Position numbers and translations under genes: made by a program. Below, one piece after another: positions 1-12,864 of a stretch of DNA of 64,000 nt; the first letter of the stretch is position 1, and each line of letters begins with the position of its first letter. Origin of the DNA: Effrenium voratum (Eukaryota; Sar; Dinophyceae; Suessiales; Symbiodiniaceae); NCBI GenBank assembly GCA_963377175.1, contig CAUJNA010002935.1, positions 248,001-312,000 on the forward strand, read 5' to 3'. Below the pieces are notes generated by a model. It ran no database searches. It was not told where the DNA came from and was given only the letters and a program-made list of their open reading frames with translations.

Positions 1-400
1 TTACCCGATTTTGCGAAACCACCTTCCCTGATTCGGCTGCTGTTTACGTGCAGGGGCCACGCCAAAGAAACTTCGATGTGCGACGATGCATTTCATGCAA
101 CCTGCCCTTTGGAAGCACCAAGGCGCCGGAAGCACGCTCCGCCTGGAGTTCAGGCCAGCTTCACCATGCGTTTCCTCAGCGCTCACAAGCCCAAGAGGGG
201 ATGTGTGGTGTGGAGGCGCATGGCCGCACTAGTGCCACTTGTTGTTTGCATGTGTGCAGCTTCCATGCCTTCTGAGCCAGCTGTACTCCTTCAAGGGTGA
301 TGCTGAACATGGGAGTGCTGGCCCGAGCCAAAATGTTGAGTCTCGTCTGACCACAGCATCAACCCCGCCAATTAAACCATACTAATCCAGGACCAGGCCA
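1..400. repeat. Old repeat block, first of three copies
   Basis: This stretch resembles 40658-41060 (as part of the segmental duplication) and also, more distantly, 3300-3700. Shared landmarks are the ggagccacaccaaag-type string, the string around gatgtgcgac, and cacaagcccaagaggggatg followed by a gagccagctgt string. Open frames here differ between copies and look like chance frames. I see no gene. Confidence 0.7.
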
Positions 401-623
401 TGTGCCTGACCTTTGCAAAGCAATGCGCGAAGCGAGAATTGGCGCACGGGCCTGCACACCTGGGTGTCATGGGCCGCCCGTGCATCTTTGATTGGGATCC
501 ATGGCGCAAGGCTGACGCAGGTTACACCAAGCCTGGATCCTGCGAGGTGTGCTCCTGTTGTGCTCTTTCAAGAAAAAGTGTTTTTTGGCTGAGAAAGCGC
601 TTTTGCTTGATGGGGCCTTTACC

Positions 624-2357
624 CAGGGCTGTTTCGACGACGATACGGTTCGGTACTGTAAGCTTTGCGGTCCGATATGCTTGCGATACAGCAACTTAGT
701 ATTGAACAATATCTCGATAAAGGAAGTACGGTCAACCGCTGGTGCGCGGGCTGCTGCGCGGCATTGCCACAAGAGGCCGGCTGGTGGGGCTGTTTCCGGG
801 GAAGCCGATTTCGGTCGGGTAAGTTGGTTCTCAATTTCTGTTTTGAATGAGCTCTGAAAGCCCGAAGGCAAGAATCGATTACGCGCATGTGGGGGCAGGC
901 GCGTTGCAGAGTGAGCCTACACCAACAAAGTTTGCCGCGGGGACCCTTCAAAACAAAGTCGCCTAGGTTGATTTCTGGCCTCGGATGGCTCGGGGGAGCC
1001 TTGGGAAGTGGGAACCCTCAAAACGATCCAACTCGCCGAGTTAGGTTGGCTCCTGGCCTCGGTTGGTTGCAGCTGTTCCGGATGAGCCTTGGGAAGTGGG
1101 AACCCTCAAAAACGATCGAACTCGTCGAAGGTTGGTTCCTGGCCTCGGTTGGTTGCAGCTGTTCCGGATGAGCCTTGGGAAGTGGGAACCCTCAAAAACG
1201 ATCTAACTCGTCGAGTTAGGTTGATTTCTGGACTCGAGTTAGGTTGGTTCCTGGCCTCGGTTGGTTGCAAAAGTGGGAACCCTCAAAAACGATCTAACTC
1301 GTCGAGTTAGGTTGATTTCTGGCCTCGAGTTAGGTTGATTTCTGGCCTCGGTTTGTTGCAGCTGTTCCGGATGAGCCTTGGCAAGTGGGAACCCTCAAAA
1401 ACTCGTCGAGTTAGGTTGATTTCTGGCCTCGGATGGTTGCAGCTGTTCCGGATGAGCCTTGGGAAGTGGGAACCCTCAAAAACGATCTAACTCGTCGAGT
1501 TACGTTGATTTCTGGCCTCGAGTTAGGTTGATTTCTGGCCTCGGATGGTTGCAGCTGTTCCGGATGAGCCTTGGGACGTGGGAACCCTCAAAAACGATCT
1601 AACTCGTCGAGTTAGGTTGATTTCTGGCCTCGAGTTAGGTTGATTTCTGGCCTCGGATGGTTGCAGCTGTTCCGGATGAGCCTTGGGACGTGGGAACCCT
1701 CAAAAACGATCTAACTCGTCGAGTTAGGTTGATTTCTGGCCTCGAGTTAGGTTGATTTCTGGCCTCGGATGGTTGCAGCTGTTCCGGATGAGCTCGGGAA
1801 GTGGGAACCCTCAAAAACGATCTAACTCGTCGAGTTAGGTTGATTTCTGGCCTCGAGTTAGGTTGATTTCTGGCCTCGGATGGTTGCAGCTGTTCCGGAT
1901 GAGCTCGGGAAGTGGGAACCCTCAAAAACGATCTAACTCGTCGAGTTAGGTTGATTTCTGGCCTCGAGTTAGGTTGATTTCTGGCCTCGGATGGTTGCAG
2001 CTGTTCCGGATGAGCTCGGGAAGTGGGAACCCTCAAAAACGATCTATCTCGCCGGGTTAGTTTGATTTCTGGCCTCGGATGGTCGCAGCCGGCTTGAAGC
2101 AAACTCAGTCCGTGCTCCTCCCCGTGCCAGGCAGCCGCAATTATTCGCAGCAGCTGGCTGCCGCCCTTCTGGCCCCAAAGGGCCCCCCAAAGCAAACCCC
2201 AGCAGATACCAATACAAATCGATGTGATTCAATACGATTTCCAGCGATAGTCTTCGATACAATTTGAGGCTGCGATACTTGGATTTCGATACCGGTAGCT
2301 CGCAATACGCAACGATACGATTCGGTATGTTATATTTGTATTGTTGAAACGGCCCTG
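624..2357. mobile_element. Non-autonomous TIR element, hAT-like ends, copy 1
   Basis: The left end reads CAGGGCTGTTTCGACGAC and the inverted right end CAGGGCCGTTTCAACAAT, 14 of 18 matching with only transitions. The 6 bases tttacc flank it on both sides (618-623 and 2358-2363). CAGGG-type ends are typical of hAT elements, but those usually make 8-base duplications, so the superfamily is uncertain. There is no transposase. Inside are a minisatellite (964-2090) and a zone rich in degenerate GATAC motifs (2200-2340). The same element with the same flanks is at 41305-43183, so it inserted before the segmental duplication. Confidence 0.65.
964..2090. repeat. Minisatellite, 89- and 111/112-base units
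   Basis: About 11 units. The basic unit is 89 bases (gagccttgggaagtggg... to ...ttgcagctgttccggat). From about 1500 on, units carry an internal duplication of 23 bases (cgagttaggttgatttctgg plus cct), giving periods of 112, 112, 111 and 111 bases (unit landmarks at 1564, 1676, 1788, 1899, 2010). Each unit holds the near-perfect palindrome CTAACTCGTCGAGTTAG. The paralogous array at 41635-42896 has only the 89-base form. Confidence 0.92.
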
Positions 2358-4339
2358 TTTACCAGTGATGCATGTGTTTTTTGATTGGGCTTGTGCTGAA
2401 AACAGCTAAATTATTGCTTTGTTTTTTCGCAAAACTGCGAACATTTTGCACACCCGAAGGGCCCAGGAATCAAGAAGACACCAGCTATGCCAGCAGGACA
2501 TGGCGATTAGCGACTTGACCGTCTCCAAGTGGGCAACTGTGCAGTGACGCGGCACACTAGCTGCAGGGCTAAGCCAAAAGCCCATGTCTTGAACTTGGAA
2601 CGTTTGCGGAGGCTGTCGTAGAAGGTTTTGGGAAGGGGCGCGGGTCTGGATTTCCGGCACTGCGGAACTCCGACAAAGTTTCTTTGCGGGTTAGGCCAAA
2701 ACTACGCGTGATTTTCGGAGTTGATTCGGAACTTTGACTAAGGGTTCTGCGGAAGCGTTTTGATACTTGATGAGTTTGCGCCACAGCTTCGGGGAACCCT
2801 TCGAAGATCACTTTTGCGGAGCCCTCCCAAGAACCCAAGGTCCGCGGTATAGCTGTCCAGGCAGCCCACCCCTCCCATTTCTGTTTCAGTAGACCCTTTG
2901 CAGACTTGCAGACTTGCGCGTGTCCCTGCCTCGTGCACCTTGCAGCCTGTAGCAGGGACTTGCCCTCCCTTGGTACATCAGATGCTTGCAGAAAGCCAAC
3001 ACGGACTAACGATTTGCGCTGCTCGGGCCGAGCAACTGACATTCGGGCTTCAGACCCCAAAGCCCAGTTCAGTCAGAAAACGTGCCCTGTTGTGCACCCA
3101 AAGAGTTACAGAAATTGAGAACAGCCACTCCAAATTGGCAGTGCCAGCCTGAGCAATCGATATTTTTGGCACACTTCTGCGCGTTGTATTAACATCATGC
3201 GCCCATCCCGCCCTGACTGTGTTTCTGGCCTGAGCAAGCAATAGGCTCATCTGTCAGCAACAGCGTAAAGATTTCCAAAACCTGTCCTCAGTGGACTAGG
3301 CCTCATGCCGGTTGCACGTGTGATTATACCCCAACGCACGCGTTTGTGCGAAATCCTCTTCTTACGCAGCCACTGACGAGGCTGCCATTTGCGCGCAGGA
3401 GCCACACCAAAGCAACTTCAAAGATGTGCGACAATGCGTTTCATACAAGTTGCCCGTCGGAAGCTTCAGGTGGCCAGCTTTACCTTGTTTTCCCTGAGGG
3501 CTTACAAGCCCAAGAGGGGATGCGCGTGGAGGTGCATAGTTGTGGCAGCTGCTACTTCCAGACTTTCTGAGCCAGCTGTGCTCCGTCAAGGGTGATACTG
3601 AACATGGAATTGATGGCCGGCGGGTCTGACCCTTCAGTGACCATAGCACCAACCCCTTCAATTCAACCACTAATCCAGGACCGGACCTTGTGCCTCAAGC
3701 AAAGGCCTGCAAAATCCAAAGCCACCAACGGGCACACCGAAACTTGGCTCCTACGAAGTGGCAGTTGGTCAAGCAACCGTAGCTGTAGACACGGGCTATG
3801 TTTATACAAACGACGCGATGGGGCCGCGGAAGCACATGAAGGTGTGCAGCTTCCTTTTTCCTTTTGCCGACAGCTGCTGGCCGGACGCTTGCACAGCAAT
3901 GCGGGAGGCGAGAATTTGCTGGGCCTTGCGACTGAGTGGGCGTTGGGCGACGGCGACCCATGTGTCGCGTGCAAAAGCACTGGGCAACGGGGTGATGGCA
4001 TGTTGGCTCAGGTTTTGTTTGTGGACATGGTGTGCTATTTGCTTGCGGACCCCGGTTTGCGCAAGGCGCGGGATACAAACGTACTTGCGCAGCATCCAAC
4101 ACCTCCGTGCTCATGTTTACTTTGCGTAAGCAAGAAGCAGTCGGCATAAGCTGATGGCTAAGGGAAACCTGTCACATGTGGCGCGTAAGCAAAAACTCCA
4201 CGCGTGAAAGGTGGTGATAACCTGGTGGTGCAGACTATATGATACGGCGTAGAAAGCCATAATAACTCGTTTGGACATGGCTGACTTGTGTGCGTCGCGG
4301 ACAGCCGCTGTGAGGCCTGCCGCTTTCAAGTCCTCGCTC
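2358..4339. other. No gene seen; old repeats
   Basis: Holds the right flank of the TIR element, a stretch (2480-2640) similar to 11260-11370, then 2955-3664, which is missing from copy 2 and partly resembles bases 1-400. The stretch 3735-3960 resembles 10930-11110 (both contain the string gcagttggtcaagcaac). No frame is conserved well enough to call coding. Confidence 0.6.
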
Positions 4340-7300
4340 TGTTTTAGGGCTTGCACAGTGTGGCTGCTGCTCTGGCATTTGAAGCACTGGGCAACGGGGT
4401 GATGGCATACACGGGATGGAAACGTACTTGGGCAGCGTCCAAAACCTGCATGTTACTTTGCGTAAGCAAGAAGAAGTGCACGAGCGTAAGGCGGCAGAAG
4501 CTGATGGCCAAGGAAAACCTGCCACATGTGGCGCGTTTGCAAAAACTCCGCCAGATTTGGGAAGTGCCCGTCTTGTGACTGTTGCTCCGAGGAAATGTAC
4601 TTGGGCAGCATCCAAACCTGCATGTTACACTGCGTAAGCAAGAACAAGTGCACGAGCGTAAGGCGGCATAGGCGACCAGATTCGGGCCCAGTGCGCGACG
4701 GAAGCTTTGCCTGTTTCCGCAGTGCACAGAAGGCGTGGTGTCAGGTTTTCCTTTCCAACACCTGTCATGAACTTTTTGGGCCCCGCTTTTTCGGGGTAGG
4801 CGTTGGCCGGATTGTTGCTCGAGGTGTTCCAAAGGTTGCCAAGTGCAGAGTGCCGCACGCGCATAAGTGCACAAGGACGGCAGCGGGTGATGCCCCGTTG
4901 TGTTGCGCGTGGCCTGCCACTGGCTGTGCCCGAACGACGAAGCAGAGGAATTCACAGGCCAAACGCATCCCTGCAAGGCATGTTAGCCGGCAACGCGAGC
5001 AGCCAGGGGAGCTTGACGGTGTAAACATACCAGGCGCAACTTGATAGCCTCTGTCTACACGTGACCCCACGTCTTGGCTGGTGGGACATCCAGCCATTCT
5101 TGGCCCACTATTTTGTGGAGACTGTGTGTGCTTGAGCAGCAAGAGCCGAACAGCTGCAGCCATGCTCGGGCACAAGGCTTGAGCCTCGAGCATCGAAAGC
5201 GAGTAAGGCGGCGCGTGTGAGCACTGGAGTGCCCGCTTTTGGCGGCGCACTCAACCTGTTTCAAGTCCACCTGAGTGAATACGCAGTACCATGCAAAAAG
5301 GCCGGCGCCTCCAGAAGATGTTGCAGCGATGTCGCACCTGCCTTGCAACTCCGCATGTGGCACATGTAGTCATACAGGTCCTGCTCAGAAAACGCAAGAG
5401 GGGACTTAGATCGCACAGACATCCAGTTGTAAAACTTGATCAGCGATCCGGCCCAAGGCAGGTTCAGGTTCTTGCATTTTTTGCTGCAGGGCCCAGAACC
5501 AGTTTTCAAACGCGCCCGAATTCGCGGATGGTGTGAACGTATATATATATATATATATATATATATGTGCATAAGTCGCTTACCCGAACAGCGCCCGCCC
5601 ATACGGCGATGCTCATGCGCGGCAGCCAGAACAGGCAGTTCCCGCTCGCGCAGCCAACTTTGCGCTGGATTGAACCTGACATATTTCCGTCAGCAGCAGT
5701 GGCAAAACATGTTCAGCTCCTCAGCTTGTTCGGCTTCGAGAGCAACTATAGCAGTAGCGTTTTGCTTCTTCTTTCCCCTTCCCGTGTGCTGAAGCCATCT
5801 GACTGAGCATGCTCGCGGAATCTTTGCACAACCCCGACTTGCAAGGGGCCTTGAAGTTTTAGCCGCAATCAACACGAGGCCCATGTGGTCGTGCCACATG
5901 ACTCGCGCAGCGGCCAGACATGGGAAGCGCCCGTCTTGCGGTTGGGAGGTCTATACACAGAGACCGCGCTTTGCTATCTTCGAGCTGCCCTCCCTTGTCA
6001 TTCTAGAGTATGGTGGGGACGTCTCTGTTTACGGGCTCCCACGGTGTGGCTGTTGCTCCGGCATGAAAAGCACTGGGCAACGGGGTGATCGCATACACGG
6101 GATGGAAAGGCGCCGGGCAGCGTCCCAAACCTGCATGTTAGTTTGCGTAAGCAAGAAGAAGTGCACCAGCGTAAGGCTGCATAAGCGACCAGATTCGGGC
6201 CCAGTGCGCGACGGAAGCTTTGCCGGTTTCCGCAGTGCGCAAAAGGCGTGGTGTCAAGTTGTCAAAAAACCTGTCATGAACTGCTTGGGCTTTCTTATTC
6301 GGGGTAGGCGTTGGCCCGATTACTGCTCGAGGTGTTCCAAAGTTTGCCAAGTTCAAAGTGTCGACGCGCATAAGTGCATAAGGACGGCAGGTGATGCCCC
6401 GTTGTGTTGTGCGTGGCCTGCCACTAGCTGTGCCCGAACGAAGCAGAGGAATTCACATGCCAAACGCATCCCTGCAAGGGCAGCGCGAGAAGGCAGGGGT
6501 GACACAGCGTTTTGGCTGGTGGGACATCCAACCCTTCTTGGCCCACGCTTGAGCAGCAAGAGCCGAACAGCTGCAGCCATGCTCGGGCACAATGGGGCAT
6601 CGAAAGCGAGAAAAGCGGCGCGTGTGAGAACTGGAGTGCCCGCTTTTGGCGGCGCCCTCGGTGCAGGCTCAGGTTGTTGCATTTTTTTGCTGCAGGGCCC
6701 AGACCCAGTTTCAAACGCGCCCGAATTCGCGGATGGTGTGAACATATATGCGCAAATCGCTTACCCGAACAGCGCCTGCCCATACGGCGATGCTCATGCG
6801 CGGCAGCCAGAACAGGTGGCCCAAGAGGCAGTTCCCGCTCGCGCAGCCAACTTTGCGCTGGATTGAACCTGACACATTTCCGTCAGCAGCAGTGGCAAAA
6901 CTTGCTCAGCTCCTCTCAGCTTGTTCGGCTTCGAGAGCAACTATGGTAGTAGCAATTTGTATCTTTTACCCCCTTCCCGTGTGCTGAATCCATCTGACTG
7001 AGCGTGCTCGCAGAATGTTCGTGCAAACCCAAATTGCAAGGGGCCTTGAAGTTTTAGCCGCAATCAACACGAGGCCCATGTGGTCGTGCCACATGACTCG
7101 CGCAGCGGCCAGATTTTGGGAAGTGCCCGTCTTGCGGTTGGAAGGTCTACACAGAGACCGCGCTTTGCTATCTTCGAGCTGTCCTCGCTGGTCATTCTAG
7201 AGTATGGTGGAGACGTCTCTGTTTACGGGCTCCCACAGTGTGGCTGTTGCTCTGGCATTTGAAGCACTGGGCAGCGGGGTGATGGCACACACGGGATGGA

Positions 7301-10300
7301 AACGTACTTGGGCAGGGTCCAAAACCTGCATGTTACTTTTGCGTAAGCAAGAAGAAGTGCACGAGCAAAAGGCGGCATAAGCTGATGGCCAAGGAAAAAC
7401 CTGTCACATGTGGCGCGTTTGGAAAAACTCCACCCATTTAAGGTGGCGATACTTTGGTGGTGTAGACTAAATGATACGGCATAGCAAGCCATGACTCGTT
7501 TGGACATGGCTCACTTGTCTGAGTTGCGGGCAGGCGCTGTGACGCCTGCCGCCTCTTAGAGAGGCTGTTCTCATGTTCGCGCAACCTTGACTTGCAAGGG
7601 GCCTTGAAGTTTTAGCCGCAAGCAACACGAGGCCCATGTGGTCGTGCCACACTGTCTTGCGGTTGGGCGGTCTACACAGAGACCGCGCTTTGCTATCTTC
7701 GTGCTGTCCTCGCTGGTCATTCTAGAGTATGGTGGAGACGTCTCTGTTTACGGGCTCCCACGATGTGGCTGTTGCTGGGGCATTCAAATCACTGGGCAAC
7801 GGGGTGATGGCATACACGGGATGGAAACAGACTTGGGCAGCGTCCAAAACCTGCATGCTACTTTGCGTAAGCAAGAAGAAGTGCACGAGCGTAAGGCGGC
7901 GTAAGCTGATGGCCAAGGAAAACCTGTCACATGTGGCGCGTTTGGAAAAACTCCACGCGTGTAAGTTTGCGATAGCCTGGTGGTGTAGACTAAATGATAC
8001 GGCATAGCAAGCCATGACTCGTTTGGACATGCTTGCCTTGTCTGTGTCGCGGACAGGCGCTGTGAGGCCTGCCGCCTCTCCTGCCGCCTCTCAGACAGGC
8101 TGTTTTCATTTCGCGCAGCCCCGACTTGCAAGGGGCCTTAAAGTTTTTGCCGTCATCAACACGAAGCTCGCCCATGTGGTCGTGCCCCATGACCCGCGCA
8201 GCGACCAGATTCGGGCCCTCTGCGCGACGGAAGCTTTGCCTGTTTCCGAAGTGCGCAGAAGGCGTGGTGTCAGGTTTTCCAAAACCTGTCATGAACTGTT
8301 TGGGCTCGCTTATTCGGGGTAGGCGTTGGCCCGATTGCTGCTCGAGGTGTTCCAAAGTTTGCCAGTGTCGCACGCACATAAGTGCACAAGGACGGCAGCG
8401 GGTGATGCCCCGTTGTGTTGCGCGTGGCCTGCCACTGGCTGTGCCCGAACAAAGCAGAGGATCTCTGCAAGGCATATTCGCCAGCAACGCGAGAAGCCAG
8501 GGGAGCTTGACGGGGTAAACATACATAGCAGGTCAGGCACAACTTCATAGCCTCTGTCTACACATGACCCAGCGTCTTGGCTGGTGGGACATCCAACCAT
8601 TCTTGGCCCACTACTCTTTGCTTGAACAGCAAGAGCCGAACAGCTGCAGCCATGCTCGGGCACAAGCCTAGACAGCGAGTAAGGCTGCGCGTGTGAGAAG
8701 TGGAGTGCCCGCTGTTGGCGGCGCACTCTAGGCAGGTTCAGGCTTGCATGTTTTGCTGCAGGGCCCAGACCCAGCTTTCAATCGCGCCCGAATTCGCGGC
8801 TTCGAGAGCAACTATTGTAGTAGCGTTTTGTTTCTTTTCCTTTTTCCCGTGTGCTGAATCCATCTGACTGAGCGTGGTCGCGGAATGTTCGCGCAACCCG
8901 GACTTGCCAAGGGCCTTGAAGTTTTAGCCGCAATTAACACGAGGCCCATGCGGTCGTGCAACATGACTCGCGCAGCGGCCAGATTTGGGAAGTGCCCGTC
9001 TTGCGGTTGGTAGGTCTACACAGAGACCGCGCTTTGCTATCTTCGTGCTGTCCTCGCTGGTCATTCTAGAGTATGGTGGAGACGTCTCTGTTTACGGGCT
9101 CCCACAGTGCGGCTGTGGCTCCGGCATTTAAAGCACTGGGCAACGGGGTGATGGCATACACGGGATGGAAACGTACTTGGGCAGGGTCCAAAACCTGCAT
9201 GTTACTTCGCGTAAGCAAGAAGAAGTGCACGAGCAAAAGGCGGCATAAGATGATGGCCAAGGAAAAACCTGTCACATGTGGCGCGTTTGCAAAAACTCCA
9301 CCCGTTTAAGGTGGCGATACTTTGGTGGTGTAGACTATATGATACGGCATAGCAAGCCATGACTCGTTTGGACATGGCTGACTTGTGTGCGTCGCGGACA
9401 GGCGCTGTGAGGCCTGCCGCCTCTCAGAGAGGCTGTTTTCATGTTCGCGCAACTCCGACTTGCAAGGGAACTTAAAGTTTTAGCCGTCATCAACACGAAA
9501 CTCGCCCATGTGGTCGTGCCACATGACCTGCGCAGCGACCAGATTCGGGCCCAGTGCGTGACGGAAGCTTTGCCTGTTTCCGAAGTGCGCAGAAGGCGTG
9601 GTGTCAGGTTTTCCAAAACCTGTCATGAACTGTTTGGGCCCCGCTTATTCGGGGTAGGCGTTGGCCCGATTGCTGCTCCAGGAGTTTCAAAGGTTGCCAA
9701 GCGCAGAGTGTCGCACGCGCATAAGTGCACCAGGACGGCAGCGGGTGATGCCCCGTTGTGTTGCGCGTGGCCTGCCACTGGCTGTGCCCGAACGAAGCAG
9801 AGGAATTCACAGGCCAAACGCATCCCTGCAAGGCATGTTAGCCGGCAACGCGAGCAGCCAGGGGAGCTTGACGGGGTAAACATACACAGCATGTCAGGCG
9901 CAACTTGATAGCCTCTTTTTATACGTGACCCCACGTCTTGGCTGGTGGGACATCCAGCCATTCTTGGCCGACAATTTTGTGGAGACTGCCTGTGCTTGAG
10001 CAGCAAGAGCCGAACAGCTGCAGCCATGCTCGGGCACAAGGCTTGAGCCTGGGGCATCGTAAGCGAGCAAGGCTGCGTGTGTGAGAACTGGAGTGCCCGC
10101 TTTTGGCGGCGCACTCAAGGCAGGTTCAGTTTTCAATGGCGCCCGAATTCGCGGATGGTGTGAACATATATGCGCAAATCGCTTACCCGAACAGCGCCTG
10201 CCCACACGGCGATGCTCATGCGCGGCAGCCAGAACAGGCCCAAGAGGCAGTTCCCGCTAGCGCAGCCAACTTTGCGTTGGATTGAACCTGACACATTTCC

Positions 10301-10430
10301 GTCAGCAGCAGTGGCAAAACTTGTTCAGCTCCTCTCAGCTTGTTCGGCTTCGAGAGCAACTATGGTAGTAGCAATTTGTATCTTTTTCCCCCTTCTCGTG
10401 TGCTGAAGCCATTTGACTAAGCGTGGTCGC
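4340..10430. repeat. Array of shuffled 0.5-1.5 kb modules, copy 1
   Basis: The same modules recur with different neighbours. One landmark (gtatggtggagacgtctctg) occurs near 6008, 7207, 7728 and 9071. A second (caagaagaagtgcac) follows it each time and also occurs near 4470. A third (gatgccccgttgtgttg) is near 4890, 6390, 8405 and 9748. A fourth (gagtgcccgcttttggcgg) is near 5228, 6635 and 10093, with variants. Long frames open in several directions reflect GC-rich sequence, and the predicted peptides differ between copies through frameshifts, so I call none of them genes. Confidence 0.85.
5538..5567. repeat. (TA)n microsatellite
   Basis: About 14 TA dinucleotides. The equivalent position in every other module copy (6747, 10165, 45380, 48675) has only a short atatatg stretch, so this run expanded locally from a 6-7 base seed. 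Confidence 0.95.
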
Positions 10431-12450
10431 CGAGGGTAGTTCATAGTTAGAGGGCGCCAAGGATGTCATTGCCATCGCCTTGAACTTGTCGCTGGGCAAC
10501 TGATATTCAGGAAACTTGCCTCTATTTTGCGCCCGAAGAGTTGCAGGGATTGAGGACAGCAACTGGAAATGTGCATTGCCCAGCCCGAGCGACGTCCGAT
10601 CTTGAAAACAACAATTGTAAATTGACTTAAGTGAACACATGCGGTAAGTGGTCGAAGTTTGTCAATTTTCGGCAGAAGGCATGTTTGGCCACTCACTGCT
10701 TGTACGATTTAGCACGTTTCGCCTCGCACAATCGCCGTTGCAACCTGCAGCTTGCGACAAGCGTCAGGAGGCAGACTTGACACCGGAAAGCAGAAGACTG
10801 CAAAGTCTTGAACCACGTCCCTGAACGCGCAACACTTGCTGAAGCAGCAAAAACACAAAATGCCCAAGCATGCTACCCCCTTCAAGACCGGGCCCTGTAC
10901 CCCAAGCAAAGGTCCGCAAAGTCCAACGCGCACTCTGAACCTTGGCTCCCGCGAAGTAGCAGTTGGTCAAGCAACGGTAGCCGTGGCCATGGGCTATGCT
11001 TACACGCGTGGCCCAAACAATGCAGTGGGTCCCCGGAAGAACATGAAGGTGTGCAGCTTGCTGCTGCCTTCTTGTCGACAGCTGCCCGCCTGACCTTTGC
11101 AAAGCAATGCGCGAAGCGAGAATTGGCTGAGCCTCACGGCTGAGTGCGCGCACGGGCCTGCGCGCACCGGGGTGTCAACGGGCCCGCCCGTGCATCTTCG
11201 ATTGGGATCCGTGGCGCAAGGCTGCCGCAGGTCACACCAAATCAAGATGCCCTGGCGATGCCGGAAGTTGCAGCTACTTGTCCGTCTCCAACTGGGCAAC
11301 TGTGCAGTGACGCAGCACACCAACTGCAGGGCTAAACTTGGAACATTTGCGGAGGCTGGCAGACCCTTTGCAGACTTGCGCGTGTCCCTTGCCTTGGTTG
11401 GCTCGGGCACCTTGCAGCCTGTAGCAGAGACTTGTCCCTTGCGGTACATCAGCGGCTCTTAGAGATGCGTGGCTTCTACACAGAGACCTTGCTATCTTAG
11501 GCTAGACAATGGGTGGGCGCCCTCGAGTCAAGTCCTTATCGCTGCGGCTTTGGCTATACGCAGCATCCGTTGCCAAACTTTGCGCTGCAAAGTCCCCAAA
11601 CTGCAAACAGAACCGTACGTCGCGAAGCTCCTGATGTCGGCTTTCAACTTGTTCGCGCTGCCTGACTTAAAATCCAGCCCAACAGTGGCCCCAACACCGA
11701 CCCAAAACAGGCCCAAAAACATACCGCCAGAACCAGCGCTGCACGCTACATGCTACAGCCGCGTCCCCGTCAAAACCTGTCATCAACCTTGGAGTCCTCG
11801 CTCGTTGGGGGTAGGCGTTGGCTCGATTGCTGCTCGAGGTGTTCCAAAGTATGCCAATTGCAGAAGCCCAGTGTCGCACGCGCACAATTGGCCCACTATT
11901 TTGTGGAGACTGCCTGCGCTTGAGCAGCAAGTGCCAAGCAGCTGCAGCTTTGATGGAAAGCGAGTAAGGCGGTGCGTGTGAGAACTGGGAGTGCCCGCTT
12001 TTGTCAGCGGTTCAGGCTCTTGAGTTTTTGCTGAAGGGCCCAGAACTAGCTTTCAATCCCACACAGCGGTGCTCATCCGTGACAGCCAGAACAGGTGGCC
12101 CAGAGCAGGTGATCGGAACAGCCCGGGTGTGTGAAGAGCAGCCCCGCTCGTGCAGGCAACTTTGCGCTGGCTTGGACCCTGCACATTTCCGGCAGCAGCA
12201 GTGGCAAAACATGTTCAGCGCCTCTCAGCCTGCTTACCAAGAGCACTTCTGTAGTAGCATTTCGTGTCTCTTTCCCCCTTCCTGTGTGCTGACGCCATCT
12301 GTCACGGAGGGTAGTTCGTAGTTAGACGGTGCAAAGGATGTATTTGCCAACGCCTTGAACTTGTGACTGTGATTGATTTGCCCGCAAGCTTTCCCATGCA
12401 GTCTCGCAAGTCAGGTGCAATGTGCCAGATTACATGGCCCGTCTTCTACC
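10431..12450. other. No gene seen; diverged copies of the 400-4000 region
   Basis: The stretch 10930-11370 is an old paralog of 3735-3960 and of 400-535 plus 2480-2640. At about 11245 it reads straight through the place where bases 535-2475, including the TIR element, lie in the left part. The stretch 11480-12240 resembles fragments of the module array. No convincing coding frame. Bases 11812-12453 are absent from copy 2 (junction near 50391). Confidence 0.6.
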
Positions 12451-12760
12451 TGGTGGGTGCCCACAACAGAAATCTAATTACACGTTCCACGCGGGCCAAA
12501 GAGCTTCCCGTGGAAACTCGGCAAATGTAGCGTGCAAAAGAGTGCCAGAGCCAATGGCTTGGCAAGGCATGGAATGGGAAATTGGGGCAAAGCAGGCCAT
12601 TTGTTGATTGAGAAAACTCAGTGAGTTTGATTTCCTGTGTTTGACAATAGTTTCACGCTTGGAAGGGCGGGTTTTTGCTTTAAACTACTTGTCCAGGACA
12701 GGCTTGCTCTCAGCCAGGAATTTGGGAACGACCCCTCTAAACCATTCCTTTAGGCTGATC

Positions 12761-12864
12761 CCAAACAGTTCATTCCCAAACCTTCTTGTGTCAGGGATTT
12801 TGGAGCAACCCCCCAAACAGTTCATTCCCAAACCTTCTTGTGTCAGGGATTTTGGAGCAACCCT
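12761..12864. repeat. 52-base tandem duplication
   Basis: Two adjacent copies starting ccaaacagttcattccc at 12761 and 12813. Copy 2 of the segmental duplication has one copy only (near 50704), so this is a recent local event. Confidence 0.93.

Noticed and set aside
4526..5044. Recurrent frames with a GDAPLCCAWPATGCAR-type peptide in the module arrays
   Set aside because: Copies differ by frameshifts, both strands are equally open, and the peptide has no domain character.
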